This document shows positions 54,916-64,000 of a DNA stretch of 64,000 nucleotides, piece after piece (position 1 is the stretch's first letter; every line of letters starts with the position of its first letter). The notes below the pieces were generated by a model. That model ran no database searches. It was not told the origin of the DNA and worked only from the letters and a program-made list of their open reading frames with translations. Made by a program: the position numbers and the translations under genes. The stretch is from Aquimarina pacifica (GTDB lineage: Bacteria > Bacteroidota > Bacteroidia > Flavobacteriales > Flavobacteriaceae), in contig NZ_JACC01000003.1 in the NCBI RefSeq assembly GCF_000520955.1, positions 186,001 through 250,000 of the forward strand, read 5' to 3'.

Positions 54916-57900
54916 CTAGTTCTCAATTTTGAGGTGAATCGTTCTTCTTTCTATTTCATTATCAAAATTTCTAAAATTCCATTCTTTCAAATTTCCTTCG
55001 CTATCTATAGAGGTAATATAGTCACTAGTGGGAGAGAAGGTTGCAGATTTGAGTCCATAATCATGCCTGATTAGGCTGGGAACAATACTAAAATGATCTT
55101 CAATTCTTCTATATATCTGAACGGTATGATCACTACTTGCGGTAAGTACAAGACTATCACCAAAAAATTCGACATCTTGAACATCACTTGTATGTGAAGT
55201 TAGCGCCTGCATAAACTCATAACAATTTGATTTTTGATTGCGTCTAGATATTATAGCAGTATTATCTAAACTACCGGTTATCATAAATTCTCCTTTTGTA
55301 GAGAAATCTATATCTTTAATAGAATCAGTATGTCTTTTAAGAACATCTTTACTACAAAGGGTATATCTCTGAACTCTTTTATTCTTATTGTAAGGATACA
55401 CTACTAATTTTTCAATGGTGTCTAGCTTTTCATATTGTATCTTATTTTTTGGTCTTCTTATGGTATCAATACCGTAGGAAACTTCTACGGGGGTAATGTT
55501 CCATAATTTTATGGTTTGGTCCTCACTACTAGTTATAATAAAATTTGGGTTTCCTTTTACAAAAGAAACGTTTTTGATAGGCTTGGTATGGCCAATAAAT
55601 TGTTTTAGAAGCATATTTTGGGGACTATATAAGTTTGCTCCGTTATCACTACTGCCAATGAGCATTTTTCCTTGGCTTATATCAATTGTGTTGATTTTTT
55701 CATCATGCACGAGATTATCTTGTGCTTTCTCTGGATTTTTAAGTGGTAACACCCGGATTCTTCCTTTGAGTCCGAGTAAAACAGTATCCTTATTCTTTAT
55801 TTTGAATGTATGTATTGAGTCCTGCATATCAATTTGATTTTCTAGAATACTGCGATGTATAATAGAAGTATGTGCATACAGTTTGTTTTTTCCATATAAT
55901 ACAAGAAAACGTTCTTTGTCATGAAGAAATGTTTTTATTTTTCTAACTTTTCCTGTCAATTTTTTAATTGTTTTTATGGTATGTGTTTGGTTGTTCAAAT
56001 TTAAATGCACCTTATACAATAGTGAATTGAACCCTATAATAAAGGAATGTTCTTGCTGATGTTCGATATAAATATTAGGGATTCTATTGTTAGTATTGGT
56101 TGCTTGATTTCCTTTTAATAAAATATGATTTTGTTGATTATTGATTTGTATTGATTTTCCTTTCATATCAAGAAGACTCAATCTAATATCAGTACTACCA
56201 GGAACACTTTCTGCAACTAATGTTCTAAGTTTATTATTTATAGTAAAAGGCTCAAAATCGACAACATTGTTTTTTGTGAAAATATTTACACTTTTGGCAT
56301 CTTTTTCTTTGTATGGTAATGATTTTAAAGTCAGTTTTTTGTTTTTTAAAAGTACAAATACATACAAAACATCATCTGATCGGCGCGTTTTTGTTGATTC
56401 TATTATCGCGTCATCACCCAAATAAACACTACTATGATAAAATGGAGTCTTACGATATTCTTTATAGAGATCATTTTTAAAGTTTGAAATTATATTGAAT
56501 ACAGAATCTGGTAACAGCGTATTCTCCTGCAAAATCTTTTCGCATTGTAAAATGTAATTAATAGAACTTGTTTTATCAACGTTATAATCTCGTAAGGCAT
56601 AGCTCATGTTTTTATGTATTTTTATAGCTAAACCATCTTCTTTTGCCTTGTTTTCTAGCTTTATTTTTGATTTTTTTAGATCATCATTAGATTTATATAA
56701 AAACCCTGATAGAACTAATAATATGGTTATTATAATGGGATAATAAACAAATCGTTTAAACATCCTTTGTTGCTTTTTCTTTTCTTTTTCTTCTTTAAAG
56801 CTTTCTTCGAGACTAGCTTCAAAAAAAAGATTTTTGCGATCAAAAGTCTCTTTATCGTCATCATGCAGAATGTAGCTCCGATATTGGTTCATTCTATCAA
56901 TTTGTTGTTTGGATAAAAAATCTCCTGTATCCTGAGTATCTTCATAAATATCAAAAGAAGACTCAAAATCTCTTTTTATTAGAGACTTAAAATCATCTTC
57001 GGTTCTCATTCTATTGATAACTTTGGCAATAATATCATGACTGAGTTCGACATAATCTATCACTAAATTATGATCTGTACTAACGGTGAGTATCCCTTTG
57101 TTTTTTAATGCTTCGATTATTTCAGAAATTGTAGTATTGTATGAGTCGTCTGTATTTCCCCATAGATCAATTTGAATTTTATTTGCTATTGTTTGATCAT
57201 TGATTACATAATTTGCATCATTTTCTGTTCGTATCGATATTCTTTTTTTTAAATCATCTTTGGTTTTAAAATGCCTCAAAAACTTAATTACACTGTCTTT
57301 ATGTTGTATTCGATTATTAAGTTTATTTCGGGTATTTCGTATGATTTTGTTATTTACCTCTCTAATATAATTTTCGAGTACATTTTCTATCGATCCGAAT
57401 TCTTTGATTTCCTCTTCTCCAAATTCTAATGGAAGATATTCAATATCATTTTGATTATTTCCTCTATATGTTCTTTGATAATCAATTTTATACAGTCTAT
57501 CTAAGTATACCTGTAAAAAAGGCAAATGATAACTAGATGCCCCAGAATCACTTATTTTAATTTGATCAATAATTAGTGCTATTCTTTTTTGTTTTTCTTC
57601 TTTTGATATGGGTTCTTGTGTATTGTCAATAAACTGATTGATATTAAATTCTTGAAAAGATTTTTCTATGATATTCTTTACAGTTTCTTTATTTGGGTGT
57701 GCCAAACGTAGTTTCTTATAGAAAATCTGTGGCACATATGACTGTAATTGATCGAGATGACCAAAATACTCCTCTCGAAGAGATATGATAATATTGAATG
57801 GTATTTTGTATTCAAAAATGAGTTTTAAGAATAATCCAAAATTGTTTATTTCTTTCTTTGTGCCGTATACAAAAAGCTCTTCGAATTGATCAAAAATAAT

Positions 57901-58545
57901 TAAAGGATTAAAAAGTGTTGAAGAATTAGTTTCTCTATTAGCCAGAAAAAGAGCATTCATTTTTTCTGACTGATTACGAATAGCTTCATTTTCTTGTTTT
58001 ATTTTTTTTAGCAACTCTTTTCTTTCCTCTATAAACTGTTTTAAACGTTCCTTGTATTTAGTAATAATCGATTCATTATTTTCGTTCTGTTCTGATGTAT
58101 TTCTTCGCTTTCTTTTAAGTCTTATTATTTCTTCTTCAACATCAAGCATCATTTGTTCTGTATGGCTTATAGAGGTTAGAAGTTTGTTTAGGTTTGAGTG
58201 TGAAGAGAAGAAACTATCTAACAGTTGAGAGGGGGAGACATCGGATAAGGTTTGATCATCTAAATCATCAAAAATTTCTTTTTTTATTGAATCAATAAGA
58301 TTATTATTTCTTCGAATACTAATTACTTTTTTATCACGCTTTATTTTATTTAGCAATCCACAAAAAATAAGACTGGTCTTTCCGGATCCCGAAGGACCGT
58401 GTAATATCATTATAGAGGAGTCTTTATATAGTTCAAAAAGATCACAACTTTCCTTATCTCTTCCGAAATAACTATCAATGTCGTTTTTTCTATACGAATT
58501 AAGGAATTTAAAAGGGGATCCTATTTTTGTATCGATATCAATCAT
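54916..58545 (-). CDS. nSTAND ATPase with coiled coil, membrane helix and WD40 repeats
   Basis: Protein of 1209 residues. FKFLNSYRKNDIDSYFGRD precedes Walker A GPSGSGKTS (50-58). An unusual coiled-coil insertion (about 125-200, rich in Lys/Glu/Gln) separates it from Walker B LIIFDQFEEL (215-224). Helical STAND regions follow to about 590, then a transmembrane helix (598-617). The C-terminal half is a beta-propeller with clear WD40 units: HTKPIKNVSFVKG...IKLWNI, HTDSIKDIDFST, HTSDVQDVEFFGD and a final unit ending LKEWNF. Such proteins sense a trigger, oligomerise and activate effectors. It overlaps the CHAT gene by 4 bp in the gasdermin operon. Confidence 0.88.
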   Translation of the reverse strand: MIDIDTKIGSPFKFLNSYRKNDIDSYFGRDKESCDLFELYKDSSIMILHGPSGSGKTSLIFCGLLNKIKRDKKVISIRRNNNLIDSIKKEIFDDLDDQTLSDVSPSQLLDSFFSSHSNLNKLLTSISHTEQMMLDVEEEIIRLKRKRRNTSEQNENNESIITKYKERLKQFIEERKELLKKIKQENEAIRNQSEKMNALFLANRETNSSTLFNPLIIFDQFEELFVYGTKKEINNFGLFLKLIFEYKIPFNIIISLREEYFGHLDQLQSYVPQIFYKKLRLAHPNKETVKNIIEKSFQEFNINQFIDNTQEPISKEEKQKRIALIIDQIKISDSGASSYHLPFLQVYLDRLYKIDYQRTYRGNNQNDIEYLPLEFGEEEIKEFGSIENVLENYIREVNNKIIRNTRNKLNNRIQHKDSVIKFLRHFKTKDDLKKRISIRTENDANYVINDQTIANKIQIDLWGNTDDSYNTTISEIIEALKNKGILTVSTDHNLVIDYVELSHDIIAKVINRMRTEDDFKSLIKRDFESSFDIYEDTQDTGDFLSKQQIDRMNQYRSYILHDDDKETFDRKNLFFEASLEESFKEEKEKKKQQRMFKRFVYYPIIITILLVLSGFLYKSNDDLKKSKIKLENKAKEDGLAIKIHKNMSYALRDYNVDKTSSINYILQCEKILQENTLLPDSVFNIISNFKNDLYKEYRKTPFYHSSVYLGDDAIIESTKTRRSDDVLYVFVLLKNKKLTLKSLPYKEKDAKSVNIFTKNNVVDFEPFTINNKLRTLVAESVPGSTDIRLSLLDMKGKSIQINNQQNHILLKGNQATNTNNRIPNIYIEHQQEHSFIIGFNSLLYKVHLNLNNQTHTIKTIKKLTGKVRKIKTFLHDKERFLVLYGKNKLYAHTSIIHRSILENQIDMQDSIHTFKIKNKDTVLLGLKGRIRVLPLKNPEKAQDNLVHDEKINTIDISQGKMLIGSSDNGANLYSPQNMLLKQFIGHTKPIKNVSFVKGNPNFIITSSEDQTIKLWNITPVEVSYGIDTIRRPKNKIQYEKLDTIEKLVVYPYNKNKRVQRYTLCSKDVLKRHTDSIKDIDFSTKGEFMITGSLDNTAIISRRNQKSNCYEFMQALTSHTSDVQDVEFFGDSLVLTASSDHTVQIYRRIEDHFSIVPSLIRHDYGLKSATFSPTSDYITSIDSEGNLKEWNFRNFDNEIERRTIHLKIEN

Positions 58546-60323
58546 GCATTAGAAATTAACTCCTTTATATAACCAAAATGGTCACGTATTTTTTTCTTTT
58601 CCTCTATTTCTATGATATCATTTTTGCCATCTTTATATAGCGCCAAAATCATATCATCATCTAATGGAACTTCTATTTCTTCTGCAAATTTTCTTCTTTT
58701 TGTAGTGCTATTTTTATCTTCTTTTGCATTAATTACCTCTCTATAAATTAATTTGTCTGTCGCTTCAGAATATCGGTCTAGGTAGTATAATTTTATTTTA
58801 TCCTTAGCCACTGATGCAGAATTAACATCGAGATAAAAAGGGGATAGATTTAAGGCTCGCGTAGGAGTCCCATTGGTGTTTTCGGTACTGCAAATATATA
58901 CAGAGTGTATATCAATGTCTATTGAAGATCCACCATCTTGTACCTCAAATATTTCACTTTTTTTATCATCTAATGCAGTAGGTCTTTTATTAACAGGATA
59001 ATAAGATCTATTGATTATATAGGATCTTTGATTGTCATAACGAAATTGATTATAGAAAACGTCATAAATAGATTCTATACCAAGGGATCGTAAGAATTTT
59101 AAGTTTTTAAGAAACATCTTAAGATACAATTCTGCCTTTATAAAATCATGTTTACCATTATTATTCTCTATATAATTTGAAAAGAAATTCGAAACTTCTG
59201 TAAATAACGTATGATTTTTCATCACACAATTTTTTAATTCTAACCAAAGTGGATGATGCGCTAGATATTTATCAGGGATGTTAGAGTACATAAAGGCAAG
59301 ATCCTCTGATATTTTATACTGTACATTTGATTCCCAACCAATTTCTAGATTATCCCTTAGTGTTTCTTTTAGCTTTTCACTTAGTTGTCCTTTAAAATCA
59401 TCATTATTTTTGGCTATTGACCAAATAATAGAATAGGCCGAAAACTTAAGAAAGTTGAGAAATTCTTTGAACATACTTCTGATTACCCAATAGCGTTCTT
59501 CACTTAATTCTTGATAAATACTATTATTAATATCATTAAAATCTGATAAAATCTCTAAATGAATACATAAAAAATACGGGTAGTATTTATATATTTTCTC
59601 GGTTAAGTTTTCTTCTTTAGCGATCTCATCGAGTGTTGCCTTAAAATGTTTTTTTAATGGGAAATTATCTGGATCAGCATTATAGGTAACTCGTTGTTCA
59701 AAATCTTTTGCTTCTAAATTAATTTTTATTTGGTAATTGTTCACCTTCTTATCGATATCATCAAGTGCCATTGCACCCCTTTGGTTATCATCAGGAGTTT
59801 TATGGTATCCCTGTAAAAAGCCTTTAGCTTGATTAAAAATATCTTCTATTTTTGAGCTGCTGGTAAGGTTTTCCTTATTATTAAGTAATAGTTGATAGAA
59901 TTGTTGAGATAATACCTGAGCAGAATAATCATATACCGGAGTAGTGGTACCAATTACAATAGGCACGTTGTCTAGAGCGTCAATAATTTGTTGTGTAGAG
60001 CACCCATTAATAAACACCATTTTTAATTTAGGAGCATTATTAAGAATATTGATAAGACCTTTGTTATTAAAAATTTCGTCGTTTAATTTTATTGCCTTTG
60101 TTACATCATTGTGATGACCACTAAAATGAAATATTGTCATATCATTGGTCAATAATTGTAACTTACTTACAAACCCTTGAATACCTTCGTTAGGAATAAT
60201 TTCTTTTGTAAATATTTCTTTATGCTCTAATAATAAAACATCAATAGCTTTTCGCTCATCGTCTAGATAACTTAGTGGTGATTGCTCATCATTTTCGAAT
60301 ATGCCGACAAAATATTCCTTCAT
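58542..60323 (-). CDS. CHAT-domain (caspase-like) protein
   Basis: Protein of 593 residues. The N-terminal ~170 residues look like a CHAT protease: TIFHFSGHHND with catalytic His70, KMVFINGCST with catalytic Cys108, and VIGTTTPVYDYSAQVLSQQFY. CHAT domains are caspase relatives that cleave proteins in bacterial immune systems. The remaining ~420 residues are mostly helical with no family I recognise, and include a beta-rich end (VQDGGSSIDIDIHSVYIC). It lies 13 bp after the gasdermin gene and overlaps the nSTAND gene. It may cleave the gasdermin or sense through the nSTAND protein (inference). Confidence 0.78.
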   Translation of the reverse strand: MKEYFVGIFENDEQSPLSYLDDERKAIDVLLLEHKEIFTKEIIPNEGIQGFVSKLQLLTNDMTIFHFSGHHNDVTKAIKLNDEIFNNKGLINILNNAPKLKMVFINGCSTQQIIDALDNVPIVIGTTTPVYDYSAQVLSQQFYQLLLNNKENLTSSSKIEDIFNQAKGFLQGYHKTPDDNQRGAMALDDIDKKVNNYQIKINLEAKDFEQRVTYNADPDNFPLKKHFKATLDEIAKEENLTEKIYKYYPYFLCIHLEILSDFNDINNSIYQELSEERYWVIRSMFKEFLNFLKFSAYSIIWSIAKNNDDFKGQLSEKLKETLRDNLEIGWESNVQYKISEDLAFMYSNIPDKYLAHHPLWLELKNCVMKNHTLFTEVSNFFSNYIENNNGKHDFIKAELYLKMFLKNLKFLRSLGIESIYDVFYNQFRYDNQRSYIINRSYYPVNKRPTALDDKKSEIFEVQDGGSSIDIDIHSVYICSTENTNGTPTRALNLSPFYLDVNSASVAKDKIKLYYLDRYSEATDKLIYREVINAKEDKNSTTKRRKFAEEIEVPLDDDMILALYKDGKNDIIEIEEKKKIRDHFGYIKELISNA

Positions 60324-60336
60324 AGTATTCTGATTA

Positions 60337-61164
60337 TTAAAACTCTATTAGTAAGGGGTTTGCATAGTTTTCATCAAGTATATATTTAGGTATGTCAATT
60401 ACGGTAGATGAACCGTTAATAGACCTTGCAGAACGAATATTATCTAACCATTGTCCTCTTGAGAATTTTCCTGTTTCTGGATCAATATTAATTTCGACAC
60501 ATGTAAAAGCATAGGTTAGGGGAGTGCTACCTTTGAATTTGACCTCATTTTCTGAAATTCTTTCTATACTAAGATGTGTTTCTATATTCGCCAAATATTT
60601 TTCTATAAGCGGCACGTTAATTTCTGCATTACCATTATTCTCGTTGTATGTAGAAAGTGAGAAGTCTGTACTCGTTAGAACATCGGTGATTAATGCAAGT
60701 TTTACTTCTTTATTTGAAATTATTTCCTGAATAAAAATATTATCCGGATCCCCAACAATATCATCAGATAGTAAAATCTGTCCCAATTCTAAAGGATCTA
60801 TATATTTACGAATAACGTTTCCGAAGGAAAAGGACATTTTTTTTGTTCCTTTTACAGAAGCTCCTATTACCGCTGGGTCTAAACCGAGTGCTTTTATAAA
60901 ATTACCTAGAATATCGAATCCAATTTTGAAATCAATTTTCTTGGTTTTTGTATTTGAAATTTGTGATACCGGAGATGTATTTATTGTTATCGAATGCTTT
61001 AGACCATCTTTTACTAGAAATTTAAAATCCCCCAAATACTTTGGCTTTTTGTTATGGATCTCTAGCATACATAAAGGCTGTATTCTTGCTTCGGGAACCC
61101 TTAGGGGGTTGGCATCAAATAAGTCCCTAATTTGATCGGTAATATCATTTTTGCATATTCTCAT
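60337..61164 (-). CDS. Bacterial gasdermin (bGSDM)
   Basis: Protein of 275 residues, the normal bGSDM length. Family pattern: PEARIQPLCMLEI, PKYLGDFKFLV, KIDFKIGFDILGNFIKALGLD, KKMSFSFGNVIRKYIDPLELGQIL, VLTSTDFSLST and VKFKGSTPLTYAFTCVEI. Cys4 in MRICKND sits where bGSDMs carry a palmitoylated Cys. The last ~35 residues after WLDNIRSARS would be the inhibitory tail that a protease removes to let the rest form membrane pores. It overlaps the caspase-SGNH gene by 20 bp and is followed after 13 bp by the CHAT gene. Identification rests on my recall of the family; structure prediction would settle it. Confidence 0.82.
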   Translation of the reverse strand: MRICKNDITDQIRDLFDANPLRVPEARIQPLCMLEIHNKKPKYLGDFKFLVKDGLKHSITINTSPVSQISNTKTKKIDFKIGFDILGNFIKALGLDPAVIGASVKGTKKMSFSFGNVIRKYIDPLELGQILLSDDIVGDPDNIFIQEIISNKEVKLALITDVLTSTDFSLSTYNENNGNAEINVPLIEKYLANIETHLSIERISENEVKFKGSTPLTYAFTCVEINIDPETGKFSRGQWLDNIRSARSINGSSTVIDIPKYILDENYANPLLIEF

Positions 61165-64000
61165 GACCTATATATTCTAATTGATTAATTGCTTCCAAAA
61201 ATTTGGCGCCAACCTTTGCAAACCCATTATCATCAGGATGAATCTCATCATACCATTCCTCTTTTGTTACTAAAGATCTCAAATCAAGGTATGTTGCATT
61301 TTTATGTTGACTCGTTAATGCTTCTAGTAGTGCATTGAATTGGTCTATTAAATATTTGATTATTCTGGCTCTATCTTCAATTTTTTCTACCCCTTTTTGA
61401 ATAAGGTATTTATTTACCCACCCATTTTTTATAACACGTTTCGTATGATCTACACGCACATAATCGTATCCGTGCACAAATACCTGATGTACAGAATCAA
61501 ACGATGATATTCTATTAAAAAAGTAGTTATACGTAGCTTTTATGTCTTCCATTTTTTTTGAAAAAGTACTATTGAGATATGCCATAGGTTCTAAACCAGA
61601 AGGCATATCCTTTTTTAGTATGTCAACAATTGCAGGACCTATAATATCATTGCCACCACCGCTTATGAGTACATATTTGGGTTTTTCTTTTTTTATCGTT
61701 TCAATAAGTTGTCCACTGGCCCTATAGTTTTGTAATTCATCTCCCGCCGCAGCAATACTTCGTAAAGGATATTTCTCCATTACATAATCCAGTGTATCTT
61801 TTACCAAAAAAGGAAATAGAAACCATGAATCTCCTTCTGCTACAATTACAGGCAATTCTGGAAACAATTTTTTAGATTTTTTAAACCTTCGGTATCTTCG
61901 TTTATCATCAAGATGATTCCCAAATATTATTTTTAGATTCGTCAAATTCTTTGCATAAGTAGTAGGGTCTTCACTTACATTAAGAGTGTTTGTAATTGTT
62001 TCTAGAGTAAAACCTTTTGTTTGTTGGTTGGCATATAATTTATTTATAAAAGGAGCCACAATCTCATTAGTACTGTAATACTCCCAATGATTTTGCATTT
62101 TTTTTCCTATCGTATTATATGCCGGATTTGTGAGTAAAAGAGTAGATGAATAGATACCCCATTGAGCTTTGCTAGGCAAAAAATCTGTAATAGCACCATG
62201 CCCCATTTGATTGCCTAGGTGCGTTATAGGGCCTTGTAAAGATCCCTGATTCATATCTGGTATAGAAGTTGTAATATCCTCTTTGGTCGTTACTATAAAT
62301 TTATAATGTAACCAATCATTTTTCCAATTATATATTTCTTTATAGGTATCCAAAGACCAACCAACAAATGGAGTGTTTCTATGTTCGTAAAAAACTACTG
62401 ACTCATTGTTTTTTAGCAACTTACTTAGATTATCTAATGAATCAGATGAAATAGAAAAATCAGAACTGAGAACGAGTGCCGTAACAAAAAGGGCACTATT
62501 AGAAACATTAGAAACTCGTATTTGGTATTTCTGAAAATATTCATTCGTATTGGTTAACTGCTTCTGTAGTGTAGTAATTTTACAGGACGTTTCTGTGATA
62601 TCCAGCCATTCTAGAGAACTGTCTATTTTTATTTCTACTTTAATAGGGCAATTAGAAAAGCTAGTTTCGGGATTTTCGAGTGTATTATAAAAATTCCACT
62701 TGATTAAGGAGTTCATTTGAAGTAGTAACTGCTTACCGACATAATCTTCTTTTGTATTTAAAATATCGATCTGCGCAGTCAAGGGACGATACATATCATC
62801 AGGCAAACTGATATAAACAGTTTGATTAAAAAGAGTAACAAAAAAAGAAGCTTCATTCTTATTACAAAGTACTACATTGTCTTGACCAGTTAGTATTTTT
62901 TTTATGTAATTGTAGCCATAAATATCCGTATCCAAATCATTAATATAAATCTTAAGCGTTTGATAAACAGTATTTGTAGTGACTGTATATTTTTTGTCAA
63001 AATCTAATAGAACCCCTAGCTCAATAGGATCTTGTATACGTGAATTTTCGAGTTGTACCTCGAGTACCTTGGTCGTAATCCTTTTGTTATTAGGTACATC
63101 AATTAGGATATCAATCTCGGTTCCTTCTTGTATACCAAATAATTTCCCTCTGTTATAATACCAACCATTTTTAGAATTAAAATAAATATATCCACTATTT
63201 CTGTTTTTCTTTTCGGGATATAAATTAAGCCAAGTACTATACTGATTTAACATACCATTTCCTTGTACACTTATAGTGGGAGTTTGTCGTTTATGTGTAA
63301 CATCTCTTAGACTTATTTTTGCCCATTTTGTAATATCTAGATAAGACAGGTGATTACTATTAGCATGTAAAATTTGCAATAAATATCGCGTAAAAACTCC
63401 ACCATTAGCATCTTCCCATGAGGATTCTGATGCCAAACAAGCAGCAATATGAATAGTGTTTTTATAAGGCAGTAATGAGACTACTTTTTGTGATTTGAGT
63501 TGAGACTCCTTAATATCATTAGAAAATATAAAATCAGTATATCTTCTTGCATCAAAAATTTCACTCAACTTTCTTTGTCGCTCATCTTCGGTAGTATTAA
63601 TTTTATCAAATGATCTCACCATATCTCCAGAATGACAGCAATCAAAAACCGTGACTATGTGCGGTGAACTCTCAAATTTCGAAAATAAATAGCGTATCTC
63701 TTTATCTGCCAACAAATAATTAGTGTCCGGCCCCTGATGATGACATACGATACACTCTATAGTTCCCGAATGTGCATCACTAAATCTACCAGAGGAATTC
63801 TCTAAAGCACCATGACCACTATAATATAGTAATACCACATCATCATCAGTAGCTTGAGTCAAAAATGTATTTATAGTGTGCGTAATGGTAGTTTTTGTAG
63901 CCTTTTGATCCAATAGTTTTTGGATATGTATAGCACCATAATAATTATGAAGTGTCAATAAATATGTATCAAATGCAGAAACATCCTTTACACATTGTTG
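61145..64000 (-). CDS. Caspase-like protease fused to SGNH hydrolase, 5' end beyond the window
   Basis: Partial: the frame is open to the window edge (first visible residues QQCVKDVSAFDTYL match the start of a caspase domain). At least 951 codons. The C14 caspase core has YYSGHGAL (catalytic His codon at 63812-63814) and FDCCHSGDM (catalytic Cys codon at 63635-63637). A middle region of about 480 residues has beta-rich segments (GWYYNRGKLFGIQEGTEIDI) without a clear family. The C-terminal ~230 residues form an SGNH hydrolase with GDSW (Ser 61826-61828), GGND (Asn 61649-61651) and DEIHP (His 61238-61240), all intact. It is the leading visible gene of the gasdermin operon. Confidence 0.85.
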   Translation of the reverse strand, partial: QQCVKDVSAFDTYLLTLHNYYGAIHIQKLLDQKATKTTITHTINTFLTQATDDDVVLLYYSGHGALENSSGRFSDAHSGTIECIVCHHQGPDTNYLLADKEIRYLFSKFESSPHIVTVFDCCHSGDMVRSFDKINTTEDERQRKLSEIFDARRYTDFIFSNDIKESQLKSQKVVSLLPYKNTIHIAACLASESSWEDANGGVFTRYLLQILHANSNHLSYLDITKWAKISLRDVTHKRQTPTISVQGNGMLNQYSTWLNLYPEKKNRNSGYIYFNSKNGWYYNRGKLFGIQEGTEIDILIDVPNNKRITTKVLEVQLENSRIQDPIELGVLLDFDKKYTVTTNTVYQTLKIYINDLDTDIYGYNYIKKILTGQDNVVLCNKNEASFFVTLFNQTVYISLPDDMYRPLTAQIDILNTKEDYVGKQLLLQMNSLIKWNFYNTLENPETSFSNCPIKVEIKIDSSLEWLDITETSCKITTLQKQLTNTNEYFQKYQIRVSNVSNSALFVTALVLSSDFSISSDSLDNLSKLLKNNESVVFYEHRNTPFVGWSLDTYKEIYNWKNDWLHYKFIVTTKEDITTSIPDMNQGSLQGPITHLGNQMGHGAITDFLPSKAQWGIYSSTLLLTNPAYNTIGKKMQNHWEYYSTNEIVAPFINKLYANQQTKGFTLETITNTLNVSEDPTTYAKNLTNLKIIFGNHLDDKRRYRRFKKSKKLFPELPVIVAEGDSWFLFPFLVKDTLDYVMEKYPLRSIAAAGDELQNYRASGQLIETIKKEKPKYVLISGGGNDIIGPAIVDILKKDMPSGLEPMAYLNSTFSKKMEDIKATYNYFFNRISSFDSVHQVFVHGYDYVRVDHTKRVIKNGWVNKYLIQKGVEKIEDRARIIKYLIDQFNALLEALTSQHKNATYLDLRSLVTKEEWYDEIHPDDNGFAKVGAKFLEAINQLEYIGHENMQK

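Noticed and set aside
1..64000. CRISPR arrays, tRNA, rRNA or insertion sequences
   Set aside because: Reading both strands gave no regularly spaced repeats, cloverleaf genes or transposase genes. A tRNAscan and ISfinder run would be needed to exclude degenerate ones.

Overview
The window is AT-rich chromosomal DNA from a marine member of the Flavobacteriaceae (Bacteroidota); an Aquimarina-like genus is a reasonable guess, but the sequence alone does not settle it. The evidence is many lipoproteins with a Cys-Ser-Asn-Asp type start, a type IX secretion sorting domain, PorT-like outer-membrane barrels, promoter boxes of the form TAnnTTTG, and polysaccharide-directed secreted enzymes (PL7 alginate lyase, sulfatase, astacin with chitin-binding modules). 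No tRNA, rRNA, CRISPR array or insertion sequence was recognised.

Left part (1-31 kb) is mostly housekeeping. It holds a MuiA/DUF4139 gene broken by one in-frame stop, gcvT, a NUDIX hydrolase, an M28-like protein that has lost its active site, and the threonine operon thrA-thrB-ridA-thrC, preceded by a candidate attenuator leader peptide. Then come nnr, xerD, two outer-membrane barrel genes flanking a lectin-alginate lyase, aroQ, lpdA, two msrB genes, an orphan DEAH helicase, a PhzF/racemase/ArsR group, and an RlmI-like methyltransferase.

Middle part (30-50 kb) holds an OmpA lipoprotein, an M23/LysM peptidase, and a membrane hybrid kinase whose phosphoacceptor His is replaced by Gln although its receiver domain is intact. 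It also holds an astacin-like protease, an SRPBCC-ArsR operon with a readable promoter and two operators, an aldehyde dehydrogenase-DUF779 pair, a MNIO (DUF692) enzyme fused to a probable DUF2063-like domain next to a twin-repeat cysteine protein, a T9SS-secreted M14 carboxypeptidase, and the alpha-glucan enzymes glgB and GH31.

Right part (49.8-64 kb) has two leftward gene groups. The first is YHYH protein, YwqK-like lipoprotein, SCO, sulfatase, and a YHYH-ricin paralogue. The second runs off the right edge and looks like an immune/cell-death operon: a caspase-like protease fused to an SGNH hydrolase, a bacterial gasdermin, a CHAT-domain protein, and an nSTAND ATPase with coiled-coil, membrane segment and WD40 repeats. 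By analogy with known gasdermin systems, I infer that the sensor ATPase and proteases would release the gasdermin pore after infection. The SGNH domain could add a second, lipid- or ester-directed activity. This operon and the MNIO pair are the two best candidates for undescribed biology.
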